NCBI GenBank assembly: GCA_020284085.1
Contig: JACEVL010000767.1
Coordinates: 327,001 to 391,000 of the forward strand
DNA: 64,000 nt
Source of the DNA: Aporrectodea caliginosa
Lineage: Eukaryota > Annelida > Clitellata > Crassiclitellata > Lumbricidae
Direction of reading: 5' to 3'
Shown here: one piece after another, positions 34,690 through 46,268 of the stretch
Layout of the letters: every line of letters begins with the position of its first letter
How positions within the stretch are numbered: the first letter of the stretch is position 1
Program-made: the position numbers and the translations under genes
The notes under the pieces: generated by a model
The model's input: only the letters and a program-made list of their open reading frames with translations
Told to the model about the DNA's origin: nothing
Databases searched by the model: none

Positions 34690-35105
34690 GTGCATCAGAA
34701 ATTTCTACTACCAATTCCAAACTCACTCATGTTGTACAACGATCTAAAAGCTGCAACTTAACGTTTAAATGCTGGTAAGTCCGGTGAAGTTATTATAACC
34801 CGTCCCCAATCCCGAAATGATGTCACAATCCCACCAATTTATGGAATTGAACGTACAACCGAACTCAAAATCCTTGGTGTTACCCTTTCTGATAGAATCG
34901 GATTCTCCCTGCATTTAAATAATAATATGCTGCAGAGATAAGCAGTCCTTTTTGCATTGCGTGCTCTGGTGGCTCATGGGCTTACTGGTAATCCTCTACA
35001 TGACGTAGTACGCTCGGTCGTTGTTGCGAGAATGGTGTATTCTCTCCTGTTTGCCATGGTGGGGATTCACTTATTTTGGCGTGCCATAAAGGCTAAACCG
35101 ATTGA
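34690..35105 (+). mobile_element. Decayed LINE reverse transcriptase fragment
   Basis: In frame: KSGEVIITRPQSR, IPPIYGIERTTELKILGVTL, then RIGFSLHL and LRALVAHGLTGNPLHDVVRS. This is the thumb region of a CR1/Jockey-type LINE protein (IER...LKILGV.L). An in-frame stop (CAGAGATAAG) and truncation at both ends. Confidence 0.8.
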
Positions 35106-35219
35106 TTAAAAAAACCTTATAAAATAAGGCTTTTTGTCCAGCCACTCCCCTAGACATTCGAAGAGATGTGCGTTAAAGCTGACCGTAAGTTACTCTCTTT
35201 TAAGCCATTTTGGCTGATC

Positions 35220-35458
35220 CTAATAATAATATTCTTTATTGAAGCAATCCGGTTGACAAACCGCAACCGGTTACAGTGTACAGTTATGCAATTGAAACAA
35301 TTCACAAGAACTCAAATGACAGAAGACATAAATCTTAACTACTAACAGAACAGACAGCCTGCACTAATATCAGCCTACAAAGCATGTCCGCCTGCGGATC
35401 TCGATGTCGGTACCTCTCGCTCTCTATGCCAGTGTGTTATCCAATGCGCTATCGGCCC
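35220..35458 (-). mobile_element. tRNA-derived SINE, family A, copy 3 (full length)
   Basis: Minus strand: head GGGGGCCGATAGCGCATTGG, then GAGAGGTACCGACATCGAG, body ACATGCTTTGTAGGCTG to CAATTGCATAACTGTACACT, ending CAATAAAGAATATTATTATT. About 240 bp, the most complete of the three copies. Confidence 0.85.
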
Positions 35459-36004
35459 CCAATCCTGGGCATGTTCGTCATAGTTTTCTCCCTCCAGTTC
35501 GTGAAACACGATACTCTTAACGGCCACGTCCTCATAACTGGGAAATACAACGCTTTGACCTACTCACTAGAAAGGGATTCACTGCCAGGATGCTCTGCAC
35601 CTATAAACGCGTGCTTAAATATTATTACTATGCATTAATGTTACTTGCATTATTATTACTTCTGTGTTATTATAATTATATTCAATTCTGCTGTCCCATT
35701 GTGCGTTCACTAATGGAGTATTAAAAGCTATACTTACTTGATTACATAGATGCAAACTGAGATGCTATTGCTACAGTTTCGTGACTGGTGACATTTAATT
35801 ATGGCTACAGAGGCAGAGTTATCACATCCGATTATAACGCACAATTAATTTTTACTTGCGACAATTTGCCCTCAGATCAAAGTTCAGCTGCTGCATAAGT
35901 TATAACCAAAGCCTACGGGTGAAATGTAACTTATGTAAGTACCAGGTACGTCATTACGTGAGACGGACAACGTCGACTTATGGTGCATAATTATTACTAT
36001 TAAA
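35459..36004. other. Sequence without recognised feature
   Basis: No coding or repeat signal beyond short ATT runs. Confidence 0.35.
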
Positions 36005-36044
<40 letters not shown>

Positions 36045-36071
36045 CGAAGACGACGACGATGACGATGATGG

Positions 36072-36104
<33 letters not shown>

Positions 36105-36134
36105 CGACGAAGACGACGACGATGACGATGATGG

Positions 36135-36208
<74 letters not shown>

Positions 36209-36330
36209 GTCATGATGATGATGATGATGGTCATGATGACGATGATGATGATGATGATGACGATGATGGTGATGATGACGATGATGGTGATGAAGGTGAC
36301 AACAACGACGACGACGACGAAGATGACAAC
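36005..36330. repeat. GAT/GAC trinucleotide repeat with higher-order blocks
   Basis: GATGATGAT blocks separated by ACGAAGACGACGACGATGAC, present twice about 65 bp apart. Confidence 0.95.
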
Positions 36331-37276
36331 AAAATGCTCCACATAAGTCGTAATTATCGGACAACAGGAACCGAGTTTGTCGCTTCCCTTTGGTCGGAAT
36401 CCACGTCCGAAGTTAATTTAATCAGATGGTCGTAACCAAGGATGCTAGAGGAGGAGGAAAAGGACACGGATAGGATCCGATCGATAGGAGGCAGCAGCAC
36501 TGGTGGTCGTTCCCCGACGGGGGAACCGGAGCCCCTTCGACGAAGCTAATCGCCTCAGAGATGGATAAGTAAGCCACATGATAAACAACCGATTGAAACG
36601 ATGTTCCAGCGATGTAGGGCAGCATTAGACGATGCTATGCGTTGACCAGATACGAGTCCAGTGCGGTGCTGGGGGTCTGAGGGAGGGAGCGTGGGTTAAG
36701 GATTGGGTGAACTGAGGATTAGGGATGGAGAAGTCGTATTAGGTGTACAGTTTTAGGAGATGGTAGGCCTATAATATAGCTGAAACGTCTTTGCATTATA
36801 TATATACATGCACATATATATACCTATATTTGCGTGTGTGTTTTGTGGGTGGAATGAGAGAAAAATGGAGAGAAACAGAGAGACACAGAGAGAAAGACAG
36901 AGAGAGACACACAGAGAGTCAAAGAAAGACACATAGTCACAGAGTCACAGAGACAGAGACAGAGACAGAGACAAACAGACATAGAGACAGAGACAGACGG
37001 ACAGGGAGAGAGAGGCTTGTATAAAGCAAAAGTGTGCACGGTTAGGAAGCTTTCCGACTCAGCCGTCTGTTATGCATGTATGTAAACTGCGCCCACATCT
37101 GATAACAACCAAAAAGCAGTGTTGGTAACCATGGCAACCACCCGAGCATCTTTGACGCACACTCGGCTTGGACTGATTAGCCCAATTAGAAACCGCTAGT
37201 GAAAATACTGGAGCGAGACGCTGACAAATTTACATGATATAAGCGGTATACACTATATATACAGTGCACAACTGTG
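36331..37276. other. Sequence without gene, GA-rich part at 36860-37015
   Basis: AGAGACAGAGACAGA units. The rest is unique-looking. Confidence 0.4.
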
Positions 37277-37312
37277 CATTGAATACCGAATATATGTATT
37301 CGGTATTCAATG
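37277..37312. repeat. Perfect inverted repeat, 16-bp arms, 4-base loop
   Basis: CATTGAATACCGAATA, loop TATG, then TATTCGGTATTCAATG. It sits inside a longer imperfect palindrome of ACAGTGCACA/TACACAGT words. Confidence 0.9.
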
Positions 37313-37399
37313 TACACAGTACACTGTATACTGTGTAAACTATTATTATACTGCATACTATACTACATTATACTGTATACTACATTATAGATTATAGCT

Positions 37400-37505
37400 C
37401 CTCTTATATCGTAATCGTAAACTCGAAGTTTCTACAGCTCCAACAAAAGTGAAGTCGCAGGAACCAGCTTATTCGCCGATTCATAGATTGGCGCTAAATA
37501 ATTAG
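37400..37505 (-). mobile_element. L2/SINE 3' end (minus strand)
   Basis: ATCGTAATCGTAAACTCGAA, TTTCTACAGCTCC and AAGTGAAGTCGCAGGAACC match 23465-23570. Confidence 0.6.
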
Positions 37506-37544
37506 GATAATGTGTAAGTGAGAGAAGAGTTTCAGAGACAGGGC

Positions 37545-40500
37545 AGTAGGTAGTTATATACAGCTTTGGCATTCAATTTATACCCCACCCACTTTTACAC
37601 TACAGCTTTGGACATCAATTTAAGCCCCACCCACTTTTACACTACCGTTTTGGACATCAGTTTGGGTACGAATACAGGGTCAAAGGTCAAACGACCTCCT
37701 CTGCCGTAAACAGAGGGCCATTAAAGCTGGGCAAAGTTCTTTTCATGGGTTGCTCTTCTTTGAGGGGGGTGTGCGTAGGGCGTGCGTGTGCCCCTACCCC
37801 TCCCCTCCATTCTTCTTTCACTCTACACGCCTTAGCAAAGCTCATTGAATATTCATTATTTGCATGCTGTGCATTCTATTTGGGCCTTTCACACGCATAT
37901 GTGTGCAGCCAATTTTTATACAAGCAAGCTACCAATTCTTGCATGTAGGCCTATAGCACTCAATTTTTACTCACTAGCCGTCATCTACCGCCCATACTCA
38001 TCATCCATCTTTGCTCAAGCATTGCAAGGCGCCCATTTTTGCAACTTTTCTTACTACAATCAAGCAGCCATTGTTTTGGCCATTTTCACATAGCTCACAT
38101 TTAAGCTTGGAGTCCAACATGGCTAGGCTTTACTCTCGTAGCTGCACTTGCATTCTTTTACATGTGCATTGTTTGGCGTATAGCAATTTACACTTAGGTC
38201 AACTTTAATGGTAGAGGCCATTATACGCAAGCACTCAATTCTTTTGGACCATACACCCATTTTCTCTTAGGCACACACATTTTAGGCTCAAGCCTACAAC
38301 TACAAACCTTGCAACTCCATCTTCGTCACCCAGCAAGGCGCGCAAGCACTTAGTGTGGAAGCCAAGGCAGCCAGTGTTTGCGCTTGCATGCCATTACAGC
38401 TCTTGCCTGACCATTTAGCGTTGAATATTTAGTACTTGCACCCTTTTGAGGCACAACAGCATTTTACTCTTAGGTAGCCATTCTTTGGGCTCGCCTTGTT
38501 TTTCAAGGCTGACTAAGGCCAATTTATTATTCAATAGGCACAAATTGCAATGTTTTTGTGCGCTTGCATTGAATTAGAGCGACAACCTTTTACTCTTAGA
38601 CAGCAAGACATTCGTTGGGCTTGCCTTGTTTTACAAGGATGACCAACGCTTATTGAGTATTCATTATCCTTAGGCCCGTTTACACATGCACAATCATCGC
38701 CTAAACTGAATTTAGCATGGTATTCAACTTTTGCAAAGCACTCAGGTGTCTTTGCTCTATTGCATTCTCCTACAGCTCACGCATTTAGTTATGCAAATCT
38801 TTCAACAAAATGAACTTAAATCTGAGAAAAGTTAAACTGAAATCTCAGTTTCATTGAAATTCTCGGTTCAGTTTCGGATAGTAAGTGTCTTTTACAGATG
38901 GTGCATGAGCGAGAGAGAGAGAGAGGGAGAGAGGCGTTTTGGCAGAGCTGGAGGGAGAGAGAGAGGGAGGGGGCGATAGAGAGAGAGGGAGAGAGGCGCT
39001 TTGGCAGAGCTGGAGGGAGAGAGAGAGGGAGGGAGCGAGAGAGAGAGAGAGATGGAGAGAGGCGTTTGGCAGAGGTGGAGAGAGAGAGAGAGAGGGAGGG
39101 AGCGAGATTGAGAGAGGGAGCGAAGCGCTTTTGGCAGACAAGTAGCGTGTGAGCGAGAGAAATGCGCGGCTTATATTTCTGACCTGGTGGTTTTACAACT
39201 TTTACATTTCAGACACCTAAAACTCACACTCAAAGCTAGCTTCACAGTAGAATATTGCGAGTTTGTAGAGCAAACCTGCCAATTGTAAACGTGCGTCATT
39301 TAGAATGCGTGTATTTACTTAACAGACTTATAATTTTCTATACAGCTTGGAGACTTAAGTTGAGAGTTTATTTAGCGAACCGAGGGTTTGAGCTGTTGTA
39401 TGGAGAGGTGTTTTGAGACCCTGCATAGTGCTCTTTTACGACAGTTGGCAGGCAATCAAATGTTTTTAGTTGTGTAATGCATTCCACAAATGGTTCTTAA
39501 TTCTGAAAAATCTCAAATTCATTGAAATTCTAGAGTCATGGAAAAACCCCACTTGGTTAATTTTGGATAGCAGGTGACATTTACGGGGCATGGACACAGC
39601 GATATTGAGAGAGCGAGAATGAAAGCGGCATGGGGCCGTGGAGGGTAGGAGGGTGAGAGAGAGAGACTTACTCTCTGTAATTGACAATTTTAATCGCTCC
39701 GAATAAGAGCCGAATCATTATTTTCGCTTGGCGAGAAGAGCATTAACTAGTTTTTGGAGAGAGAGCGAGAGAGACGTGTAAAATGTTGGTGTTTAACAGC
39801 TGAATTTTTAATAGTGTTTAGCGGAAGAGAGGGGTAATATGAAACCAAAATCTTTAAAGTCAATGCAAGGAAGGTTAGAAAACCGAGTCGTTTGGTCGTT
39901 TCACCAAACGGCGAACCCATGATGTATACACAGCGGTAAGTAAGTATGAAAATGCAAATCTTATACAGTTGATGAGTTGTGTAGAGTCCGCGTCGTGGCC
40001 AGGAATGAATGAAGTAGCATCACGCGTTTCGATGGAAATGCTTAAACTTCTATTCGCAAGATGCCACATTAGAAGTTATCGCAAATTTTTAAGGTGTAAG
40101 AGCTCGTTACAACACGTGAAAAAATGTAGAACACGAAATCATTGTGATATTTGTAAGCTTGGCTGACTGTACAAGACTTTGTCGTATTTTCACTCACTTT
40201 TCATGTTGCCATACCACGAGAGCTCGGTTGAATGAGGGAGGGGTTTTCCCCCTAGCCCGCCCGCCTACCCTATACGCTATAGACCAAAGTGGCAGTGCCA
40301 CTTTGACACAGGCATTATAAAATTTTAAAACAGCACGTTTACGCTCTGTAGAAGACGGAATCATCACACTGAAATGCATGTCGCAATAAACTGGTGCTTA
40401 ATCAGTTAATATTTTTCCGATTATAGGATTGAGATGTAAGCTGGCACGAATGAAGGCATGAAATTCCAAGTTTTGTCGGCCATTGCCTGAAATTGTGGGC

Positions 40501-40700
40501 GTGTTTCTTTAGCAGCAGCTGCAGCTGCTGCCACTGCCGAATGTCATACTTTGAATCTAAGAGAGAGAGAATTAAGGTCACCTTCGTGGCTTTCCATGCA
40601 TGTCATTGCCACAACTCTGAGAATATTCGCAATCGACGGTTTTTTCTCACACAGCAAACGTGTTACTCGATAAAAAGTTAAACTTGTATCTCCAAATTTT
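37545..40700 (+). repeat. Left inverted arm of the palindromic element
   Basis: Starts with subterminal direct repeats (ACAGCTTTGGCATTCAATTT/ACCCCACCCACTTTTACACT) at 37561-37663, repeated 2-3 times. Then follow non-coding blocks, a GAGA-rich part at 38905-39130 containing TTTGGCAGAGCTGGAGGGAG units, and AGAGAGCGAGA stretches at 39650-39780. Short open frames mirror those in the right arm, but their codons show no domain. Confidence 0.85.
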
Positions 40701-42032
40701 GACTGTGCCTCACATCTCCACAAAGCTGAGAACATAAGGTTCTCAGCTCATTTTTACTGTCCATTGTCTTCGTTTGCATGGTTGCTGAGCTTCAATATAC
40801 AGTATGAGCTGAGGGAATGACAAAATGCTTACATGCCACATGTGAAATGGACATATATGCCCACATTGAGTTGAAAGTTTAAGCAAAGACCATGTGTAAT
40901 TTCAATGCTTCGATAACAGCCTCGCTAGCTACCACCACAGACGCGTGAGGTTCAAAGTACATTAGACTAGTCATAATAAGTCGACCGAGAGACCAAAGTG
41001 CTACATGCCACATGCACAAACTTGGACATTGTGATCTCCGTGAATTGAACGTTTAAACAATGGCACTGCAACTCTATAATTTCATCGCTTTGATAACAGC
41101 TTTGGCTTCACGCAGCAGCAGCAGGCCTGACATTCTGACGACCTGTTAAGTAAATAAGTAAGTGTGTTTATCGCAGCATCTAGCAGTAGCTGTGAACTGT
41201 GAGAGCAGCATTGATTCTGACAGCTTGTTTATAGCAGCTTCCAGCGGCGGTTGAAGACTACGCATTAGCATCTAATTGAAATGGTTGAGCATGCGAAACT
41301 TTACTCTCAATTTGCTTGCAGCCGCTTACCCAAATTTTCATTAAATTTTAAAGCTATACCAGGTGTGAGATATTGTAGCAACACATGCATTATCAGTAGC
41401 ATGCTTGTGAACCGTTGGGTTTTTTTCATTATCAGGAGTTGTAAGCCACTGATTTTCATTTTCTGGAGTTGAGAACTTTTGATTCATAACTTTCAGAGCT
41501 GTGAACAGAGTTGAGAACCTTAGGTTCTCAGCTTTGTGAGTTGAGAACAGAGTTGAGAACCTTAGATTCTCAGCTTTGTGAGTTGAGAACAGAGTTGAGA
41601 ACCATAGGTTCTCAGCTTTGTGAGTTGAGAACAGAGTTGAGAACCTTAGATTCTCAGCTTTGTGAGTTGAGAACAGAGTTGAGAACCATAGGTTCTCAGC
41701 TTTGTGAGTTGAGAACAGAGTTGAGAACCTTAGGTTCTCAGCTTTGTGAGTTGAGAACAGAGTTGAGAACCTTAGATTCTCAGCTTTGTGAGTTGAGAAC
41801 AGAGTTGAGAACCATAGGTTCTCAGCTTTGTGAGTTGAGAACAGAGTTGAGAACCTTAGATTCTCAGCTTTGTGAGTTGAGAACAGAGTTGAGAACCTTA
41901 TGTTCTCAGCTTTGTGAGTTGAGAACAGAGTTGAGAACCTTAGATTCTCAGCTTTCTGAGTTGAGAACAGAGATGAGAACCTTATGTTCTCAGCTTTGTG
42001 ATTTGAGAACAGAGTTGAGAACCTTATGTTCT
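40701..42032. other. Central spacer of the palindromic element
   Basis: Single-copy DNA (40701-41497) with AGCTTCCAGCGGCGG and CAGCAGCAGC words, then the 42-bp array. One GCTGAGAACATAAGG/TTCTCAGC motif also lies at the left edge (about 40722-40745), so both sides of the spacer carry the array motif. Confidence 0.7.
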
Positions 42033-42036
42033 CAAA
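41498..42036. repeat. 42-bp minisatellite carrying a palindrome, about 12 copies
   Basis: Unit GTTGAGAACAGAGTTGAGAA, then CC(T/A)TA(G/T)(G/A)TTCTCAGC and TTTGTGA. Many copies contain the palindrome GAGAACCTTAGGTTCTC or one mismatch from it. The period is 14 codons, so one frame reads a 14-residue Leu/Arg/Glu repeat, probably incidental. Confidence 0.93.
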
Positions 42037-45000
42037 TTTGGAGATGACAAGTTTAACTCAGCTTTTATCGAGTAACCTTACGTTCTGCTTTGTGAGAAAA
42101 GTCCGTCGATTGTGAGAAAAAATATTCTCAGAGTTGTGGCAATGACATGCATGGAAAGCCACGAAGGTGACCTTAATTCTCTCTCTCTTAGATTCAAAGT
42201 ATGACATTCGGCAGTGGCAGCAGCTGCAGCTGCTGCTAAAGAAACACGCCCACAATTTCAGGCAATGGCCGACAAAACTTGGAATTTCATGCCTTCATTC
42301 GTGCCAGCTTACATCTCAATCCTATAATCGGAAAAATATTAACTGATTAAGCACCAGTTTATTGCGACATGCATTTCAGTGTGATGATTCCGTCTTCTAC
42401 AGAGCGTAAACGTGCTGTTTTAAAATTTTATAATGCCTGTGTCAAAGTGGCACTGCCACTTTGGTCTATAGCGTATAGGGTAGGCGGGCGGGCTAGGGGG
42501 AAAACCCCTCCCTCATTCAACCGAGCTCTCGTGGTATGGCAACATGAAAAGTGAGTGAAAATACGACAAAGTCTTGTACAGTCAGCCAAGCTTACAAATA
42601 TCACAATGATTTCGTGTTCTACATTTTTTCACGTGTTGTAACGAGCTCTTACACCTTAAAAATTTGCGATAACTTCTAATGTGGCATCTTGCGAATAGAA
42701 GTTTAAGCATTTCCATCGAAACGCGTGATGCTACTTCATTCATTCCTGGCCACGACGCGGACTCTACACAACTCATCAACTGTATAAGATTTGCATTTTC
42801 ATACTTACTTACCGCTGTGTATACATCATGGGTTCGCCGTTTGGTGAAACGACCAAACGACTCGGTTTTCTAACCTTCCTTGCATTGACTTTAAAGATTT
42901 TGGTTTCATATTACCCCTCTCTTCCGCTAAACACTATTAAAAATTCAGCTGTTAAACACCAACATTTTACACGTCTCTCTCGCTCTCTCTCCAAAAACTA
43001 GTTAATGCTCTTCTCGCCAAGCGAAAATAATGATTCGGCTCTTATTCGGAGCGATTAAAATTGTCAATTACAGAGAGTAAGTCTCTCTCTCTCACCCTCC
43101 TACCCTCCACGGCCCCATGCCGCTTTCATTCTCGCTCTCTCAATATCGCTGTGTCCATGCCCCGTAAATGTCACCTGCTATCCAAAATTAACCAAGTGGG
43201 GTTTTTCCATGACTCTAGAATTTCAATGAATTTGAGATTTTTCAGAATTAAGAACCATTTGTGGAATGCATTACACAACTAAAAACATTTGATTGCCTGC
43301 CAACTGTCGTAAAAGAGCACTATGCAGGGTCTCAAAACACCTCTCCATACAACAGCTCAAACCCTCGGTTCGCTAAATAAACTCTCAACTTAAGTCTCCA
43401 AGCTGTATAGAAAATTATAAGTCTGTTAAGTAAATACACGCATTCTAAATGACGCACGTTTACAATTGGCAGGTTTGCTCTACAAACTCGCAATATTCTA
43501 CTGTGAAGCTAGCTTTGAGTGTGAGTTTTAGGTGTCTGAAATGTAAAAGTTGTAAAACCACCAGGTCAGAAATATAAGCCGCGCATTTCTCTCGCTCACA
43601 CGCTACTTGTCTGCCAAAAGCGCTTCGCTCCCTCTCTCAATCTCGCTCCCTCCCTCTCTCTCTCTCTCCCTCCACCTCTGCCAAACGCCTCTCTCCATCT
43701 CTCTCTCTCGCTCCCTCCCTCTCTCTCTCCCTCCAGCTCTGCCAAAGCGCCTCTCTCCCTCTCTCTCTATCGCCCCCTCCCTCTCTCTCTCCCTCCAGCT
43801 CTGCCAAAACGCCTCTCTCCCTCTCTCTCTCTCTCTCGCTCATGCACCATCTGTAAAAGACACTTACTATCCGAAACTGAACCGAGAATTTCAATGAAAC
43901 TGAGATTTCAGTTTAACTTTTCTCAGATTTAAGTTCATTTTGTTGAAAGATTTGCATAACTAAATGCGTGAGCTGTAGGAGAATGCAATAGAGCAAAGAC
44001 ACCTGAGTGCTTTGCAAAAGTTGAATACCATGCTAAATTCAGTTTAGGCGATCATTGTGCATGTGTAAACGGGCCTAAGGATAATGAATACTCAATAAGC
44101 GTTGGTCATCCTTGTAAAACAAGGCAAGCCCAACGAATGTCTTGCTGTCTAAGAGTAAAAGGTTGTCGCTCTAATTCAATGCAAGCGCACAAAAACATTG
44201 CAATTTGTGCCTATTGAATAATAAATTGGCCTTAGTCAGCCTTGAAAAACAAGGCGAGCCCAAAGAATGGCTACCTAAGAGTAAAATGCTGTTGTGCCTC
44301 AAAAGGGTGCAAGTACTAAATATTCAACGCTAAATGGTCAGGCAAGAGCTGTAATGGCATGCAAGCGCAAACACTGGCTGCCTTGGCTTCCACACTAAGT
44401 GCTTGCGCGCCTTGCTGGGTGACGAAGATGGAGTTGCAAGGTTTGTAGTTGTAGGCTTGAGCCTAAAATGTGTGTGCCTAAGAGAAAATGGGTGTATGGT
44501 CCAAAAGAATTGAGTGCTTGCGTATAATGGCCTCTACCATTAAAGTTGACCTAAGTGTAAATTGCTATACGCCAAACAATGCACATGTAAAAGAATGCAA
44601 GTGCAGCTACGAGAGTAAAGCCTAGCCATGTTGGACTCCAAGCTTAAATGTGAGCTATGTGAAAATGGCCAAAACAATGGCTGCTTGATTGTAGTAAGAA
44701 AAGTTGCAAAAATGGGCGCCTTGCAATGCTTGAGCAAAGATGGATGATGAGTATGGGCGGTAGATGACGGCTAGTGAGTAAAAATTGAGTGCTATAGGCC
44801 TACATGCAAGAATTGGTAGCTTGCTTGTATAAAAATTGGCTGCACACATATGCGTGTGAAAGGCCCAAATAGAATGCACAGCATGCAAATAATGAATATT
44901 CAATGAGCTTTGCTAAGGCGTGTAGAGTGAAAGAAGAATGGAGGGGAGGGGTAGGGGCACACGCACGCCCTACGCACACCCCCCTCAAAGAAGAGCAACC

Positions 45001-45203
45001 CATGAAAAGAACTTTGCCCAGCTTTAATGGCCCTCTGTTTACGGCAGAGGAGGTCGTTTGACCTTTGACCCTGTATTCGTACCCAAACTGATGTCCAAAA
45101 CGGTAGTGTAAAAGTGGGTGGGGCTTAAATTGATGTCCAAAGCTGTAGTGTAAAAGTGGGTGGGGTATAAATTGAATGCCAAAGCTGTATATAACTACCT
45201 ACT
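42033..45203 (-). repeat. Right inverted arm of the palindromic element
   Basis: Reverse complement of 37545-40700 with near identity. The inner 100 bp (GCTTTTATCGAGTAACCTTA, TTGTGAGAAAAGTCCG) has diverged more than the outer arm. Ends CTACCTACT before CAGGGC. Confidence 0.85.
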
Positions 45204-45209
45204 CAGGGC

Positions 45210-45635
45210 CATTTCGTTCGTAGTCGAATAATAGGCCTACTTGCAGATACAGAGAATATTTCTGATGGTAATTAGTCGATGATAAGAATACAGATTTGGT
45301 TTCGACATTACCAGTTGATGTTGTAAAGTCATTAGTACCTCAAACTCTCGGAGTGTTAATATCTTTAAGATGGTCTTGTAAATCCTCTATTCTTCAAAAT
45401 GGATCTCAAAGCATGAAAACGGACCTGGTGCTTTTCTACGAGCATGATCAAATCACAACATATTAAGATTACTGAAATTTTATTATAACAGAGCACTCAG
45501 CACTTGCATTGCGCCTTTGCGGAGCAGAAATTTAAAATAGGCCTACTTTCAATTTAATAATTTCATGGGAATATAATATTGACCACTATCTTGAAGAAAT
45601 CTGACCAATAAAGTTGTACTCCTTGCATTCCTCTG
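45210..45635. other. Sequence without recognised feature
   Basis: AT-rich, no coding or repeat signal. Confidence 0.4.
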
Positions 45636-45715
45636 TCTCTGTCTATATCTGTCTCTCTTTCTCTTTTCCTCTCATTCTCTCTCTCATTCTCTTTCTCTCT
45701 ATCTCTGTCTCTGTC

Positions 45716-45797
<82 letters not shown>

Positions 45798-45830
45798 CTA
45801 TCTCTGTCTCTGTCTCTGTCTGTCTGTCTA

Positions 45831-45865
<35 letters not shown>

Positions 45866-46268
45866 TCCTCTCTGTCTCTGTCTCTCTCTCTGTCTCTGTC
45901 TCTGTCTCTGTCTCTGTCTCTGTCTCTGTCTCTGTCTCTGTCTCTGTCTCTGTCTCTGTCTCTGTCTCTGTCTCTGTCTCTCTGTCTCTGTCTCTGTCTC
46001 TGTCTCTGTCTCTGTCTCTGTCTCTGTCTCTGTCTCTGTCTCTGTCTCTGTCTCTGTCTCTGTCTCTGTCTCTGTCTCTGTCTCTGTCTCTGTCTCTGTC
46101 TCTGTCTCTGTCTCTGTCTCTGTCTCTGTCTCTGTCTCTGTCTCTGTCTCTGTCTCTGTCTCTGTCTCTGTCTCTGTCTCTGTCTCTGTCTCTGTCTCTG
46201 TCTCTGTCTCTGTCTCTGTCTCTGTCTCTGTCTCTGTCTCTGTCTCTGTCTCTGTCTCTGTCTCTGTC
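45636..46268. repeat. TCTCTG/CT microsatellite
   Basis: CT run, then more than 55 hexanucleotide TCTCTG units. Open on both strands (Leu-Cys; Arg-Gln or Asp-Arg), a composition effect. Confidence 0.97.

Larger units (their letters stand above)
37545..45203. mobile_element. 7.66-kb palindromic element with 3.15-kb inverted arms, 6-bp duplication CAGGGC
   Basis: The sequence starts AGTAGGTAGTTATATACAGC and ends with its reverse complement. CAGGGC is at 37539-37544 and again at 45204-45209. Arms run to about 40700 and from about 42033 and differ by only scattered changes and small indels (for example in the CT-rich block near 39000/43700). No transposase, integrase or polymerase is seen in the arms or centre. 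A 6-bp duplication and 5'-AG...CT-3' ends are typical of Polinton/Maverick elements, so a non-autonomous derivative is possible; arms this long are unusual. Could also be another foldback-type transposon. Confidence 0.75.

Noticed and set aside
37745..37948. Small genes in the inverted arms (frames repeated at 44800-45003 and others)
   Set aside because: Frames are repeated only because the arms are duplicated. No domains or codon pattern.
41511..42047. 178-codon protein with 14-residue Leu/Arg/Glu repeats (possible coiled coil)
   Set aside because: A 42-bp unit is divisible by 3, so a periodic frame is expected. Conservation follows the DNA palindrome and there is no start or domain context.
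37545..45203. Palindrome as an assembly artefact
   Set aside because: Not fully excluded. The arms differ by indels and inner divergence, and CAGGGC flanks both outer ends, which an inverted-read chimera would not produce.
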